From Candidatus Gastranaerophilales bacterium (GTDB lineage Bacteria > Cyanobacteriota > Vampirovibrionia > Gastranaerophilales > Gastranaerophilaceae): DNA of 64,000 bases. Below the pieces are notes generated by a model. It was not told the DNA's origin, did not search any database, and worked only from the letters and a program-made list of their open reading frames with translations. Of the stretch, positions 36,142 through 45,103 are shown piece by piece; the stretch's first letter is position 1, and each line of letters starts with the position of its first letter. The stretch spans positions 44,663 through 108,662 of the forward strand of contig JAFYOU010000056.1 of the NCBI GenBank assembly GCA_017560095.1. The letters run 5' to 3'. Made by a program: the position numbers and the translations under genes.

Positions 36142-36495
36142 ATGAATCCGATTATTACTGAATTAGAAAAAGAATATACAGATCGAGAAATGCCTGAAAT
36201 TAATCCTGGGGATACTGTTAAAGTGTTCGTTAAAATTATCGAAGGAAATAAAGAAAGAACTCAAGCATTCGAAGGAACTGTTATTAAAAAACGTGGTAGC
36301 TTAGTTAATAAAACAATTACCGTAAGAAAAGTTTTCCAAGGTATTGGTGTTGAAAGAGTATTTGCTATTTACTCTCCACGTATTGAAAAAATCCAAGTTT
36401 TAAGACGTGGTGACGTTAGAAGAGCAAAACTTTACTATCTAAGAGAAAGATCAGGTAAAGCTACTCGTATTAGAGAAAAAATGGAAAGAAGATAA
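36142..36495 (+). CDS. rplS: 50S ribosomal protein L19
   Basis: L19 sits at the subunit interface of the large subunit. I choose the ATG at 36142 because AAAAGGGT lies seven bases ahead and [13 protein letters not shown] is the family start; the frame upstream to 36103 adds thirteen unrelated residues. The canonical [27 protein letters not shown] and [27 protein letters not shown] segments are all present (117 residues). It precedes rbgA and rnhB, an order familiar from Firmicutes (rplS-rbgA-rnhB). Confidence 0.96.
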   Translation: MNPIITELEKEYTDREMPEINPGDTVKVFVKIIEGNKERTQAFEGTVIKKRGSLVNKTITVRKVFQGIGVERVFAIYSPRIEKIQVLRRGDVRRAKLYYLRERSGKATRIREKMERR

Positions 36496-36518
36496 TTCTT
36501 TTTGAAGAGTTTAAAATT

Positions 36519-36551
36519 AAGCCTTGGATTAAAGTAATTCAAGGCTTTTTT
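36519..36551 (+). terminator. rplS terminator
   Basis: AAGCCTTG (36519-36526) and CAAGGCTT (36540-36547) form a stem followed by TTTT, 24 bases beyond the rplS stop. Confidence 0.75.
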
Positions 36552-36566
36552 AATAAAAGGAAAATT

Positions 36567-37424
36567 ATGTCACACATACATTGGTATCCTGGCCACATAG
36601 CAAAAGCTCAAAAACAATTAAAAGAAAAGTTAAATCTTGTTGATGTCATTATCGAAGTGATTGATGCAAGAATTCCTTATTCAAGTTGGTATAAAACAAC
36701 TGATGAACTTTGTGGTGCAAAGCCGCGTTTAATTTTAATGAATAAATCAGATGTTTCTGATCCTGAATTAAATAAACAATGGGCAAATGCAATTTCAAAA
36801 AAAGCGAATTGCGATATTTTAATTACAAATTTGTCCAATAAAAATGATATTAATATCATTATTTCAAAAATTATAAAATTATCACAGGATATGCTTGAAA
36901 AAAGGGCGCAAAAAGGACTTTTGCCTCGTCCTACCAGAACAATGGTTATTGGCATGCCAAATGTAGGTAAATCCAGTACAATAAACCGTCTTGTTAAACG
37001 TGCAAAGACAAAAACTGGGGCAAAAGCAGGTGTGACTCGCCAACAACAGTGGGTTAGGATTAATGATAAAATTGAATTATTGGATACTCCTGGAATTATA
37101 CCTACTGTGCAGGATGATCAATTTCAAGCATTAAAACTTGCTTGTGTTAATTCAATAGGTGAAAATGCATATGATAGCGAATATGTTGCATCAGAGCTTT
37201 TGAAAATTTTAAATAAAAAATATCGCATAAATCTTGAACAATATTATGGTTTTAAAAAAGATGATAATATAACTGTCGAGTCGATAGCGATTAAAAAAGG
37301 ATGGATTTTAAAAGGAGCGCAAGCAGATATAAAAAGAGCTTCTCAAATCATACTTTCAACTTTTAGGGAAGGTAAAATAGGTAAATTTACGCTTGAAAAT
37401 ATAGAAGAATATGACCTTGTTTGA
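36567..37424 (+). CDS. rbgA: Ribosome biogenesis GTPase RbgA/YlqF
   Basis: RbgA helps late assembly of the large subunit. The 285 residues show the circularly permuted GTPase order: MNKSD (G4, about 58-62) comes before GMPNVGKSS (G1, 129-137) and DTPGI (G3). An HWYPGHIAKA N-terminus and a C-terminal RNA-binding helical domain complete it. It follows rplS after a terminator, and its stop overlaps the start of rnhB by 14 bases, so the two are translationally coupled. Confidence 0.95.
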   Translation: MSHIHWYPGHIAKAQKQLKEKLNLVDVIIEVIDARIPYSSWYKTTDELCGAKPRLILMNKSDVSDPELNKQWANAISKKANCDILITNLSNKNDINIIISKIIKLSQDMLEKRAQKGLLPRPTRTMVIGMPNVGKSSTINRLVKRAKTKTGAKAGVTRQQQWVRINDKIELLDTPGIIPTVQDDQFQALKLACVNSIGENAYDSEYVASELLKILNKKYRINLEQYYGFKKDDNITVESIAIKKGWILKGAQADIKRASQIILSTFREGKIGKFTLENIEEYDLV

Positions 37425-38043
37425 GTTTGATATTAAAGAAAAAAAAGAATTTAAAGCTGATTTTATAATTGGTACGGACGAAGCGGGGCGCGGGCCTGCT
37501 GCTGGCGGAGTTTGGGCTGCAGCCGTTGCTTTTAAGCAAAATATAAATGAAGAACTTTTTGAAACGCTTAATGATTCAAAAAAGTTAACTCCTAAAAAAA
37601 GAGAAGCATTATATGAACCTATAAAAGAAAATTCTTATTGGGCAATTAAAGCTGTAACTGTTGAAAAAATTGAAGAAATAAATATTTTGAATGCGTCTTT
37701 GCTTGGGATGAAATATGCTGTTGAATCTGTTATGGAACAAATTCAAAATGATAATATTTTGACTTTGGTTGATGGCAATAAATTGATTAAAAATTTTCAT
37801 TGTCCTCAAAAATTTATTATAAAGGGCGATGGAACATCTGCAAGCATTGCTGCTGCGAGCATATTGGCAAAGGTCTCTCGTGATATGTATATGGATAAAA
37901 TTCATTATGAATTTCCACAATATGATTGGATTAATAATAAAGGTTATTTAACAAAAGCTCATATTGAGGCTATTAAAAAATTTGGAACTACAAAATATCA
38001 TCGATTGTCGTTTTTGAAAAATATAACAAAAAGCCCTCAGTAA
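37411..38043 (+). CDS. rnhB: Ribonuclease HII
   Basis: RNase HII removes ribonucleotides from DNA and RNA primers. The 210 residues contain GTDEAGRGPAAGG (residues about 21-33) with the catalytic Asp-Glu, NDSKKLTPKKRE, LVDGNK with another acidic residue, KGDGTSASIAAASILAKV and YDWINNKGY. The start overlaps the 3' end of rbgA by 14 bases, the normal coupling of these genes. The coding end runs into the flagellin terminator stem. Confidence 0.96.
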   Translation: MTLFEFDIKEKKEFKADFIIGTDEAGRGPAAGGVWAAAVAFKQNINEELFETLNDSKKLTPKKREALYEPIKENSYWAIKAVTVEKIEEINILNASLLGMKYAVESVMEQIQNDNILTLVDGNKLIKNFHCPQKFIIKGDGTSASIAAASILAKVSRDMYMDKIHYEFPQYDWINNKGYLTKAHIEAIKKFGTTKYHRLSFLKNITKSPQ

Positions 38044-38055
38044 AACCTGAGGGCT
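38032..38055 (-). terminator. Flagellin terminator, overlapping rnhB end
   Basis: AGCCCTCAG (38032-38040) pairs with CTGAGGGCT (38047-38055). On the minus strand TTTTT follows, so it ends the flagellin transcript. Its first half lies inside the last codons of rnhB. Confidence 0.8.
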
Positions 38056-38072
38056 CGTAATTAAATATTTAT

Positions 38073-38978
38073 TTATACAAGACTTAAAGCAATTGATGGT
38101 GCTTGGTTGGCTTGTGCTAGTAATGAAGTTGACACTTGTTGCAGAATTTGTTGTTGAACAAATGAAGAAGCTTCAGCTGCAACGTCAGCATCTGTAATGA
38201 TAGATTTAGCACTTGATAAGTTTTCAAATTGAGTTGTTAAAGTAGATAATGCAGAATCCATACGATTACCAGTAGAACCAATAATAGATTTTCTATCTGT
38301 AATGTTGTTGATTGCATTGTCTAATGCTCTGATAGCGGTATCAAAGTCAACTTCATCATCTCCTTTTTCATCAACTCCATCGGCCGTAAAGCCATCATTT
38401 TTTGCTAATTCTGTTAAGCTGTATTTTGTTGTACCAATGCCTGTTAAAGCAGAGAAAGTTACTTTTTCGAATAATTTTTCACTTGCTTTGATTGTGTTAT
38501 CTACACCAGCATCAGCACCAACTTGGAAAGTAGCACCTTTTCCAGCTAAACCATCATCGTCACCAAATAATTTCAATGAAGAATACTCGGCTGAGTTGTT
38601 GATACGATCGATTTCAGCAATACGTTGCTCAACTTCATCTTGCATAGCTTTAATTTCTTCTTCAGAATAAGTTCCGTTTTTTGCTTGCAATGTTAAGTCA
38701 CGAATTCTTGAAAGGTTGTCTTCAACTACATCTAAGTTGCCTTCGGCAGTTGACAATAATGCGTTTGCGTTTTGTACGTTCTTTTGAGCGATTTGGTTAC
38801 CATTCAATTGAACTTGCATTTTTGCAGAAATTACTGTACCAGCTGCGTCGTCTTTGGCTGAAAGAATTTTCAAACCTGAAGACATTTTTTGCATTGTAGT
38901 AGACATTTTGCTTGTTGAAGTATTCAACAAAGATTGAATTTTCAATGCATCAACGTTTGTGTTAATAACTACTGCCAT
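38073..38978 (-). CDS. fliC: Flagellin
   Basis: Flagellin polymerises into the filament. The 301 residues have the conserved D0/D1 ends: INTNVDALKIQSLLNTS at the start with SSGLKILSAKDDAAGT, and a C-terminus ending LLAQANQAPSIALSLV. Between them lies a short variable domain of about 90 residues (roughly 140-230). AAAGGAGCTC gives a very strong ribosome site, and its own terminator suggests an abundant monocistronic transcript. No FlgM or FliD is adjacent. The export-gate genes lie 10 kb away at 48.7 kb. Confidence 0.96.
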   Translation of the reverse strand: MAVVINTNVDALKIQSLLNTSTSKMSTTMQKMSSGLKILSAKDDAAGTVISAKMQVQLNGNQIAQKNVQNANALLSTAEGNLDVVEDNLSRIRDLTLQAKNGTYSEEEIKAMQDEVEQRIAEIDRINNSAEYSSLKLFGDDDGLAGKGATFQVGADAGVDNTIKASEKLFEKVTFSALTGIGTTKYSLTELAKNDGFTADGVDEKGDDEVDFDTAIRALDNAINNITDRKSIIGSTGNRMDSALSTLTTQFENLSSAKSIITDADVAAEASSFVQQQILQQVSTSLLAQANQAPSIALSLV

Positions 38979-39123
38979 AAATGAGCTCCTTTCATAAAGC
39001 TAGTAATACATCCTTGTGTTATTAATTTATTTACAAGAAATTTATTCACCAAATGAAAGAATCTCTAACGTAAAAAGATTCATATATTAAATTATGTAAA
39101 ATTTGAAAAATAATGTTATAAAA

Positions 39124-40257
39124 TTAATTTTTGTGGAAGTTTTTTGTAACCCAGTTTAGCTCATCTTGTTTTTTTGAGAAATTTTCTGGGGCATTTATTT
39201 TTTCTTTTAAAAGAGAATCTAAAATTACGCCAATTATTTTTCCTTGCTTGTAGCCAATTTTTAGCAAGTCATTACCGGTTATATGTAGTTTGATATTTTT
39301 GAATTTAAGATATTTGTATATATTTTTATCTTTTGTCTTGTAAAAGTAATATGCAATATCTATATCGTTGTATTTTGCAAATGTTTTATATATATCAAGA
39401 GGGTCATTCAATTCTTCTTTTTTAATTTCTTTATTTGTTAAAATTTTTAGATATAAATCGGACATTGAGATCATATCAAGAGTTAAAAAATCAAATATCT
39501 TCATTATCAAATCAAAATCAACTTTTATGTCTAGTGAATTGATTATTTTGTAATATTTGTTTTCAACCAATTCTTTAAAAATTTCTTGCTGAAATGATGA
39601 ATTTAAAACTTGTTTGATAACTTTTTTGTTTCTATCAATACTCATATTAGTGTAATCAATATTATTTATGTATTGATTAATTAATTTTTTGTCGTTATCT
39701 GAAAAGTCAAATCCAAATCGGTATTTAAAACCTAGCCCTCGAATAATTCTTGTTGGATCATCGATATAGCTTTTGTTGTGTAAAATTCTTAAGGTTTTGT
39801 TTTGAATATCCTTTAAGCCATTAGTAAAATCAATTAATGTATAGAATATTTTGTCATTATTAAGTTTTAATTCGCAGTATAGTGAATTTATGGAAAAATC
39901 TCTACGTAAAACATCCTTTTCAATTGGTACTCCTATTTTGTTAACTGCTGGCAAACATCCACTAAATGGGTATGTTTCAACTCTTGAAGAGGCGATGTCT
40001 ATTTCAATATTTTCGTATTCTAATTTAACTGTACAAAAGTCTTTATGAAGGGATTTAGTTTTAATTTTAGTTGGTAGCGATTTGCTGAATTCGATCGCAT
40101 CTCCTTCAAGCAGTAGGTCAATATCAAGAGTTGGGATATTTAAAATATTATCTCTAACTATGCCACCTACAAAAAACACCCTAAGATTTTGGCTTTGGGC
40201 GTTTTTTAAAATAATTTTTAAAAGTTCATTTATTTTGTTGTTAAAATCAAAATTCAC
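39124..40257 (-). CDS. cca: tRNA nucleotidyltransferase (CCA-adding or related)
   Basis: This class II nucleotidyltransferase builds the 3' CCA of tRNAs. FFVGGIVRD (residues about 29-37) and TLDIDLLL with the catalytic DxD are followed by the KDFCTVKLEY strand and the RRDFSINSL motif. RIIRGLGFKYRFGF comes next, then a helical C-terminus (377 residues, no HD domain). It could be a full CCA enzyme, a split CC- or A-adding enzyme or a poly(A) polymerase. The tRNA-Pro in this window lacks an encoded CCA, so this activity is needed. It lies nine bases after accC in the same direction. Confidence 0.85.
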   Translation of the reverse strand: MNFDFNNKINELLKIILKNAQSQNLRVFFVGGIVRDNILNIPTLDIDLLLEGDAIEFSKSLPTKIKTKSLHKDFCTVKLEYENIEIDIASSRVETYPFSGCLPAVNKIGVPIEKDVLRRDFSINSLYCELKLNNDKIFYTLIDFTNGLKDIQNKTLRILHNKSYIDDPTRIIRGLGFKYRFGFDFSDNDKKLINQYINNIDYTNMSIDRNKKVIKQVLNSSFQQEIFKELVENKYYKIINSLDIKVDFDLIMKIFDFLTLDMISMSDLYLKILTNKEIKKEELNDPLDIYKTFAKYNDIDIAYYFYKTKDKNIYKYLKFKNIKLHITGNDLLKIGYKQGKIIGVILDSLLKEKINAPENFSKKQDELNWVTKNFHKN

Positions 40258-40266
40258 TTTTTAACC

Positions 40267-41634
40267 TTATTTTTTAACTAAAACTTCGGGATAATTTGTA
40301 TCTATAAAACTTGTGTTGAAATTTCCTGAAATAAAATTGTAATTGTTTAGGATTTTCTTGTGGAATCCTGCAGTTGTTTTCACACCGGTAATAATATAGT
40401 CATTTAAAGCACGCAACATTCTTCTTCTTGCTTCTTCTCTGTCTTTGCCCCAGCATATAACCTTACCAACTAATGAATCATAAAATGGAGGAATTTTATA
40501 TCCTGGATAAACATGCGAATCCACTCTTGTTCCAAAGCCGCCTGGAGCTATATAGCCTTCGATTTGCCCAGGACAAGGCATAAAGCATTTTTCGTAATCC
40601 TCTGCGTTAATTCTGCATTCAATTGCGTGTCCAATTAATTTGACGTCGTTTTGAGTGTAAGACAGTTTCTCGCCTTGTGCAACACGAATTTGCTCTTTAA
40701 CAATATCAATATTTGAAATCATTTCTGTTACACAATGTTCTACTTGAACTCTGGTGTTCATTTCCATGAAATAGAATTTTTTATTGTTTTTATCGGATTC
40801 ATCCAATAAAAATTCTAATGTACCTGTTCCTTCGTATTTGATTGCTTTAGCAGCGTTTACCGCTGCTTCACCCATTTTTTTTCTGATGTCATCAGTTATT
40901 GCTACCGATGGAGCTTCTTCGAGAAGTTTTTGGTTTCTTCTTTGAATCGAACAATCTCTTTCGCCTAAATGTATGACGTTTCCATAGCTATCTGCTAAAA
41001 TTTGCACTTCGATATGGCGCGGATTTTCGACAAATTTTTCTACATATACATCTGGGTTTGCAAAAGAATTTTGTGCTTCTGCTCGACATAAATTGAAAGC
41101 GTCATCAAGTTCTGAATCCTCGCGAACTATTCTCATACCTTTGCCACCACCACCTGCAGTTGCTTTAATGATAATCGGATAACCAACTTTTTTCACAAAC
41201 TCGCGAATTTCATCAGTATTATCAACAATGCCTAACCCTGGAGTAATTGGAACACCAGATGCTTCCATTGTAGCTCTTGCAGTTGCTTTGTCGCCCATTT
41301 TTCTCATAGCTGTTGAGCTTGGGCCAATAAACTTAATGTGATGTTCTTCGCAAATATCTACAAAATCAGCTCTTTCTGACAGAAAGCCATATCCTGGATG
41401 AATTGCATCAGCTCCAGATGTTAGTGCAACTGAAATCAATGCAGGGATGTGTAGATAACTTTTTGCACTTTGTGCAGGCCCAATACAATATGCTTCATCA
41501 GCTAATGACACATGTAAACTTTGCGCATCGGCTTGAGAATAAACTGCAACTGTTGCAATTCCTAATTCACGACATGCTCTGATTACACGGATAGCAATTT
41601 CGCCTCTGTTAGCGATTAATACTTTTTTAAACAT
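40267..41634 (-). CDS. accC: Biotin carboxylase, acetyl-CoA carboxylase subunit
   Basis: AccC carboxylates biotin on AccB using bicarbonate and ATP, the first half of the acetyl-CoA carboxylase reaction that starts fatty-acid synthesis. The 455 residues carry KVLIANRGEIAIRVIRAC, the ATP-grasp loop GGGGKGMRIV, ERDCSIQRRNQK and the EMNTRVQVEHCVTE active-site motif. It follows accB by 57 bases on the minus strand. With accD and accA at 46.7-48.5 kb the enzyme is complete. Confidence 0.97.
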   Translation of the reverse strand: MFKKVLIANRGEIAIRVIRACRELGIATVAVYSQADAQSLHVSLADEAYCIGPAQSAKSYLHIPALISVALTSGADAIHPGYGFLSERADFVDICEEHHIKFIGPSSTAMRKMGDKATARATMEASGVPITPGLGIVDNTDEIREFVKKVGYPIIIKATAGGGGKGMRIVREDSELDDAFNLCRAEAQNSFANPDVYVEKFVENPRHIEVQILADSYGNVIHLGERDCSIQRRNQKLLEEAPSVAITDDIRKKMGEAAVNAAKAIKYEGTGTLEFLLDESDKNNKKFYFMEMNTRVQVEHCVTEMISNIDIVKEQIRVAQGEKLSYTQNDVKLIGHAIECRINAEDYEKCFMPCPGQIEGYIAPGGFGTRVDSHVYPGYKIPPFYDSLVGKVICWGKDREEARRRMLRALNDYIITGVKTTAGFHKKILNNYNFISGNFNTSFIDTNYPEVLVKK

Positions 41635-41691
41635 AACGATACCTATTATATAATCTGAGCAGACACACCTATCGGGTATCTGCTCAAAAAA

Positions 41692-42156
41692 TTATTCTAC
41701 ATACATTAAAACTTGTCCGTATTCAACGCTTTGACCGTCTTCAACGCAAATTTCAGTAATTTTACCAGAAACTTCTGATTCAATTTCATTCATAAGTTTC
41801 ATTGCTTCAACAATGCAAACCACTTGTCCAACACTAACTGTGTCGCCAACTTTTACAAAAGGTTTTGCACCTGGTGCAGGAGCTGCATAAAATGCTCCAA
41901 CCATTGGAGAAGTAATCGGTGTACCTTTTGAAGCTGGCGCAGACGTTTTTTCTTCTTTTGCAGTGGTTGCTGCAGGTGCACTTGGTGCAACAGGCGCTGC
42001 GATTGGCGTAGGCGCCGGTGCTACAGTTGTAGCTATTACGTTAGATTCTTTTCTAACTACAATTGCTTGTTCACCATCTTCTAGGGTAATCTCAGATAGG
42101 TTGTTGTCAGCAACTATTTTGGCAATTTTTTCTATGTATTCAATTTCGTATTTCAT
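41692..42156 (-). CDS. accB: Biotin carboxyl carrier protein
   Basis: AccB carries the biotin that shuttles CO2 between AccC and AccDA. It is 154 residues long, with an N-terminal helix, an Ala/Pro-rich flexible linker (residues about 45-75) and the biotinyl domain containing [12 protein letters not shown], where the Lys is biotinylated. efp lies only nine bases upstream, an arrangement I recall as typical of cyanobacteria. Confidence 0.96.
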   Translation of the reverse strand: MKYEIEYIEKIAKIVADNNLSEITLEDGEQAIVVRKESNVIATTVAPAPTPIAAPVAPSAPAATTAKEEKTSAPASKGTPITSPMVGAFYAAPAPGAKPFVKVGDTVSVGQVVCIVEAMKLMNEIESEVSGKITEICVEDGQSVEYGQVLMYVE

Positions 42157-42165
42157 AATATTTTC

Positions 42166-42723
42166 CTATGCTTTACCTAGATATTCATTGGTTCTAGTGT
42201 CGATTTTCAATAAATCACCATTTTGAATATGGAATGGTACGTTAACTACAGCGCCGCCTTCTAATGTAGCTGGTTTAGTACCACCTTGTGCAGTATTTCC
42301 TTTTTCTGCTGGAGGTGTGTCAACAACCTCTAGTTCAACGAAGTTTGGAAGGTCGATACCAATGATTTTAGAGTCATGTAGTAGAATTTGAACATTCATA
42401 TTTTCTTTTAAATATTTAACCCCATCACCAACTTTGTCAACTGGAACTGGCATTTGTTCATATGATTCTAAATCCATCATAACTAGGTCATTACCTTCTT
42501 TATATAAGTATTGCATTTCACGTCTATCTAACATAGCTTTTGCAACTTTTTCGCCGGCTCTAAATGTTTTTTCTACAACTTGTCCTGTTTCAACATTTTT
42601 TAATTTTGTTCTAACAAAAGCTGCGCCTTTGCCTGGTTTTACGTGTAAAAATTCAACTACTGACCATAAACCATTGTCTATGTCTAAAGTTAAGCCTGTT
42701 TTTAAGTCGTTTACTGAAATCAT
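42166..42723 (-). CDS. efp: Elongation factor P
   Basis: EF-P frees ribosomes stalled at poly-proline. The 185 residues begin MISVNDLKTGLTLDIDNGLW, with the KPGKGAAFVRTKLKN loop whose tip Lys is the modification site in other bacteria, and end with the two OB domains (HIQNGDLLKIDTRTNEYLGKA). It starts 17 bases after the HEAT-like gene at 42741 and precedes accB, so all four downstream genes may form one transcript. Confidence 0.96.
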   Translation of the reverse strand: MISVNDLKTGLTLDIDNGLWSVVEFLHVKPGKGAAFVRTKLKNVETGQVVEKTFRAGEKVAKAMLDRREMQYLYKEGNDLVMMDLESYEQMPVPVDKVGDGVKYLKENMNVQILLHDSKIIGIDLPNFVELEVVDTPPAEKGNTAQGGTKPATLEGGAVVNVPFHIQNGDLLKIDTRTNEYLGKA

Positions 42724-42740
42724 AATAATTATCCTATTAT

Positions 42741-43475
42741 CTAATCTTCAAAGTTAATTCTATCATAAACCAAATTTTTTACATAAAAATTTTGGTCATT
42801 TTGAATTATTTTTAACAATTCAATTGGTGAATCATTTATATTTATAAGTATCTTGGCTGTTTTTTCACGAATTGTATAGTCATTAAATTTTATGGTCTCT
42901 TTAATAATTTCTAATACTTGAGAATTATTTTTTCCTTTAATGCATATTGATAAAACTTCTAAATACCAATAAAGTGAAAATAATTTTTTATTTTTAGCAT
43001 GGTTTTTTCTTATTTTTTGCGCATCATCATAAAAACCACCTAGGTTCCTATCTTGTTTTTTAATTTCAACTAATAAATTATTAATTCTTATAATTAAATC
43101 ATCAAGTAAATTATTTTTTAGAAATTCACTTTTGAAAATTATGTTGCAAATAGCCCTGCAAACATTAGGGTTAATGTCTATAATCGCTTTTAAAAGTTGC
43201 TCTTTTATAAATGCACTATAAAGCTCGTCTTTATATATTTCTTCGAGTTTTAGAGCAACTGCTTCTCGAATCGGAGTCGGTTGATTTGTTAAATGAGTAA
43301 AAAGCAACTCCACTTCTTCTAGGTTTTTAAACTTTTCCAAATTAATTATAGAAAAAATTTTAATAAAATCTTCGCTATCCTGTTTTAAATTTTCAATAAT
43401 GTCGTCATGACATATTTCAAGATTAATATTTTGAAGTTTTGATGTTTCATATGAAGTTTTTTTAGTGTTATCCAT
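42741..43475 (-). CDS. HEAT-like helical protein, unknown
   Basis: This 244-residue soluble, almost wholly helical protein has repeats such as TPIREAVALKLEEIYKD and DYTIREKTAKILIN, which follow the pattern of HEAT units (helix, Pro/Ile-Arg turn, helix). HEAT proteins act as scaffolds. There is no enzymatic motif, signal peptide or membrane helix. It heads the efp-accB-accC run, separated by 17 bases, suggesting co-transcription with housekeeping genes. I recognise no named family. Confidence 0.6.
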   Translation of the reverse strand: MDNTKKTSYETSKLQNINLEICHDDIIENLKQDSEDFIKIFSIINLEKFKNLEEVELLFTHLTNQPTPIREAVALKLEEIYKDELYSAFIKEQLLKAIIDINPNVCRAICNIIFKSEFLKNNLLDDLIIRINNLLVEIKKQDRNLGGFYDDAQKIRKNHAKNKKLFSLYWYLEVLSICIKGKNNSQVLEIIKETIKFNDYTIREKTAKILININDSPIELLKIIQNDQNFYVKNLVYDRINFED

Positions 43476-43586
43476 ATTTACTATTTAACCATAATAAAAA
43501 AGATGAGTAAAAATTATGGATATTTTTTTATACTTAAAATTGATTTTTAAGCAAGTAACATTATAAAAATAAAAAATGAGGTTAAA

Positions 43587-43754
43587 ATGGATATAATTAA
43601 AAAACTTTTTTGTTTTAATGGCGATGAGCAAATTGCAATAGGTTTGTGTAAATTTAATGATTCTTTTTATAAGAGCGAACAAAATAAGCAGAACTTTAGA
43701 AAAAAAGTTTCTAAAGATATAAATTTGTCACAAATGTTAAAAAGAACAACATGA
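43587..43754 (+). CDS. 55-residue orphan protein
   Basis: A frame of 55 codons has GAGG five bases before its ATG and sits alone on the plus strand between two minus-strand genes. The product (MDIIKKLFCFNGDE..., ending SQMLKRTT) is basic and soluble. Its end overlaps the 3' end of the DUF212 gene by 18 bases in convergent fashion. The ribosome site and ordinary amino-acid content make it a plausible gene. An overlapping minus-strand frame (43485-43682) looks less protein-like. Confidence 0.45.
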   Translation: MDIIKKLFCFNGDEQIAIGLCKFNDSFYKSEQNKQNFRKKVSKDINLSQMLKRTT

Positions 43755-44222
43755 GAAAAGAATACTAGAATTATGCATTGCAAATGCAATAATGATACCT
43801 AAAATCATGCCACAGAAAACTTCTAAAGGAGTATGTCCTAGAAGTTCTTTTAATACTGCATAAGGCTTAACTTCTTGGTTTTTTTGAACGAATTCATCAA
43901 CAAGACGATTAAGAGTTGCTGCGGTTTTTCCTGCGGCTCTTCTAACCCCTGAAGCATCTTGCATAACAATTAAGGAAAATCCTAGAGATACCGCAAAAAC
44001 TAATGAGTCAAATCCATCTATTAAACCAATAGATGTTGTTAAAGCAATAACCCCTGCGGTGTGAGATGAAGGCATGCCTCCAGTTGTTGTAAAAATTTTA
44101 AAATTAATTTTTTTGTGTGTAAAAAGATATGTAAAAACTTTTATAAATTGAGCAACAAATGTTCCTGTTAAGCCCGCTAAAATTGCCTCATATCCTGTAT
44201 TGAAAAAGTTAAATTCGCTCAA
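43737..44222 (-). CDS. Divergent PAP2 (DUF212/YuiD) membrane protein
   Basis: This 161-residue protein has about four membrane helices and the signature GGMPSSHTAGVIAL, the PAP2-like phosphatase His motif, followed by QDASGVRRAAGKTAATLN and LGHTPLEV. It matches the DUF212 family of predicted acid phosphatase or haloperoxidase-related proteins. The gene directly follows the prenyl synthase (two bases apart). Such pairing is, as I recall, common in cyanobacteria and suggests dephosphorylation of a prenyl pyrophosphate or lipid phosphate. Confidence 0.85.
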   Translation of the reverse strand: MSEFNFFNTGYEAILAGLTGTFVAQFIKVFTYLFTHKKINFKIFTTTGGMPSSHTAGVIALTTSIGLIDGFDSLVFAVSLGFSLIVMQDASGVRRAAGKTAATLNRLVDEFVQKNQEVKPYAVLKELLGHTPLEVFCGMILGIIIAFAMHNSSILFSCCSF

Positions 44223-44223
44223 T

Positions 44224-45102
44224 TTATTTTATCCTTTTTTCTAAAGTATTGTATATTTCATTGAAAATATTCAATTCAATTCCTAACTTAGCCAGTATAG
44301 CATAATTTTCTTTTTTGAGGCTATAGAAAATATTTTTAGCTTCTTCAAGGCCATAGGCTTTTATGTATGTTAATTTATTAACATGTGCATCTTTTCCTGC
44401 AGTTTTTCCTATTTCATCAGTTGTAAGTGTGCAATCAATAATGTCATCATAAACTTGAAATAAAATTCCAAAATTGTCGGCATATTTTCCAATTTTTTCA
44501 AGTGTATCATTGTTTGCTTTTGCCAATTTTGTTGCAATCAACATTGAACATTTAAATAATGCTCCTGTTTTATATTTGTGAATATATTTTAAATTTTCAA
44601 TATCAATCTTTTTGTTTTCTGCTTCTATGTCTGCTACTTGTCCTGCTACTATTCCTAATGCACCGGCGCATTTTAAGTAGTCGTTTACTATTTCTAATTT
44701 TATTTCTGCTGGAGCCTCTAATTTATCAATTATTAATTGGGCGCCAAAAGAAATTAATGCGTCTCCAGCTAAAACCGCTATTGCTTCGCCAAAAACCTTG
44801 TGATTAGTTGGCTTACCTCGTCTTAAATCGTCGTTATCCATGCAAGGTAAATCATCATGAATTAAGCTATAAGCATGCATAATTTCCACCGCTGCTGCTA
44901 GTGGTATTGCTTTTTGAATATCAACCCCAAGAGACTTTGCAGTTTCTAAGCACATTATTGCTCTTAGTCTTTTGCCATCTAAAAGAGTTGTATATTCCAT
45001 TGAATCCCATATTGTTGATGAGTAGGAGGAATTACTTCTGTATTCTTTGAAATATTTTTTTAATGCTTCTTGAATTATTTTTTTGTATTGAACTAAAGTC
45101 AT
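44224..45102 (-). CDS. ispA: Polyprenyl (farnesyl/geranylgeranyl) diphosphate synthase
   Basis: This enzyme condenses isopentenyl units. The 292 residues show both aspartate-rich motifs, DDLPCMDNDDLRRG (first, FPP-like) and YDDIID (second), along with GKRLRA and EMIHAYSLIHDD. Length and motif order suit farnesyl or geranylgeranyl diphosphate synthase (IspA/CrtE); chain length cannot be told here. It lies one base after rsgA and two before the DUF212 gene on the minus strand, so all three are coupled. Confidence 0.93.
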   Translation of the reverse strand: MTLVQYKKIIQEALKKYFKEYRSNSSYSSTIWDSMEYTTLLDGKRLRAIMCLETAKSLGVDIQKAIPLAAAVEIMHAYSLIHDDLPCMDNDDLRRGKPTNHKVFGEAIAVLAGDALISFGAQLIIDKLEAPAEIKLEIVNDYLKCAGALGIVAGQVADIEAENKKIDIENLKYIHKYKTGALFKCSMLIATKLAKANNDTLEKIGKYADNFGILFQVYDDIIDCTLTTDEIGKTAGKDAHVNKLTYIKAYGLEEAKNIFYSLKKENYAILAKLGIELNIFNEIYNTLEKRIK

Positions 45103-45103
45103 T

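Noticed and set aside
43485-43682. 65-residue minus-strand frame
   Set aside because: Composition is dominated by Phe/Ile/Lys from AT-rich DNA, it lacks a ribosome site, and it overlaps a better plus-strand candidate.
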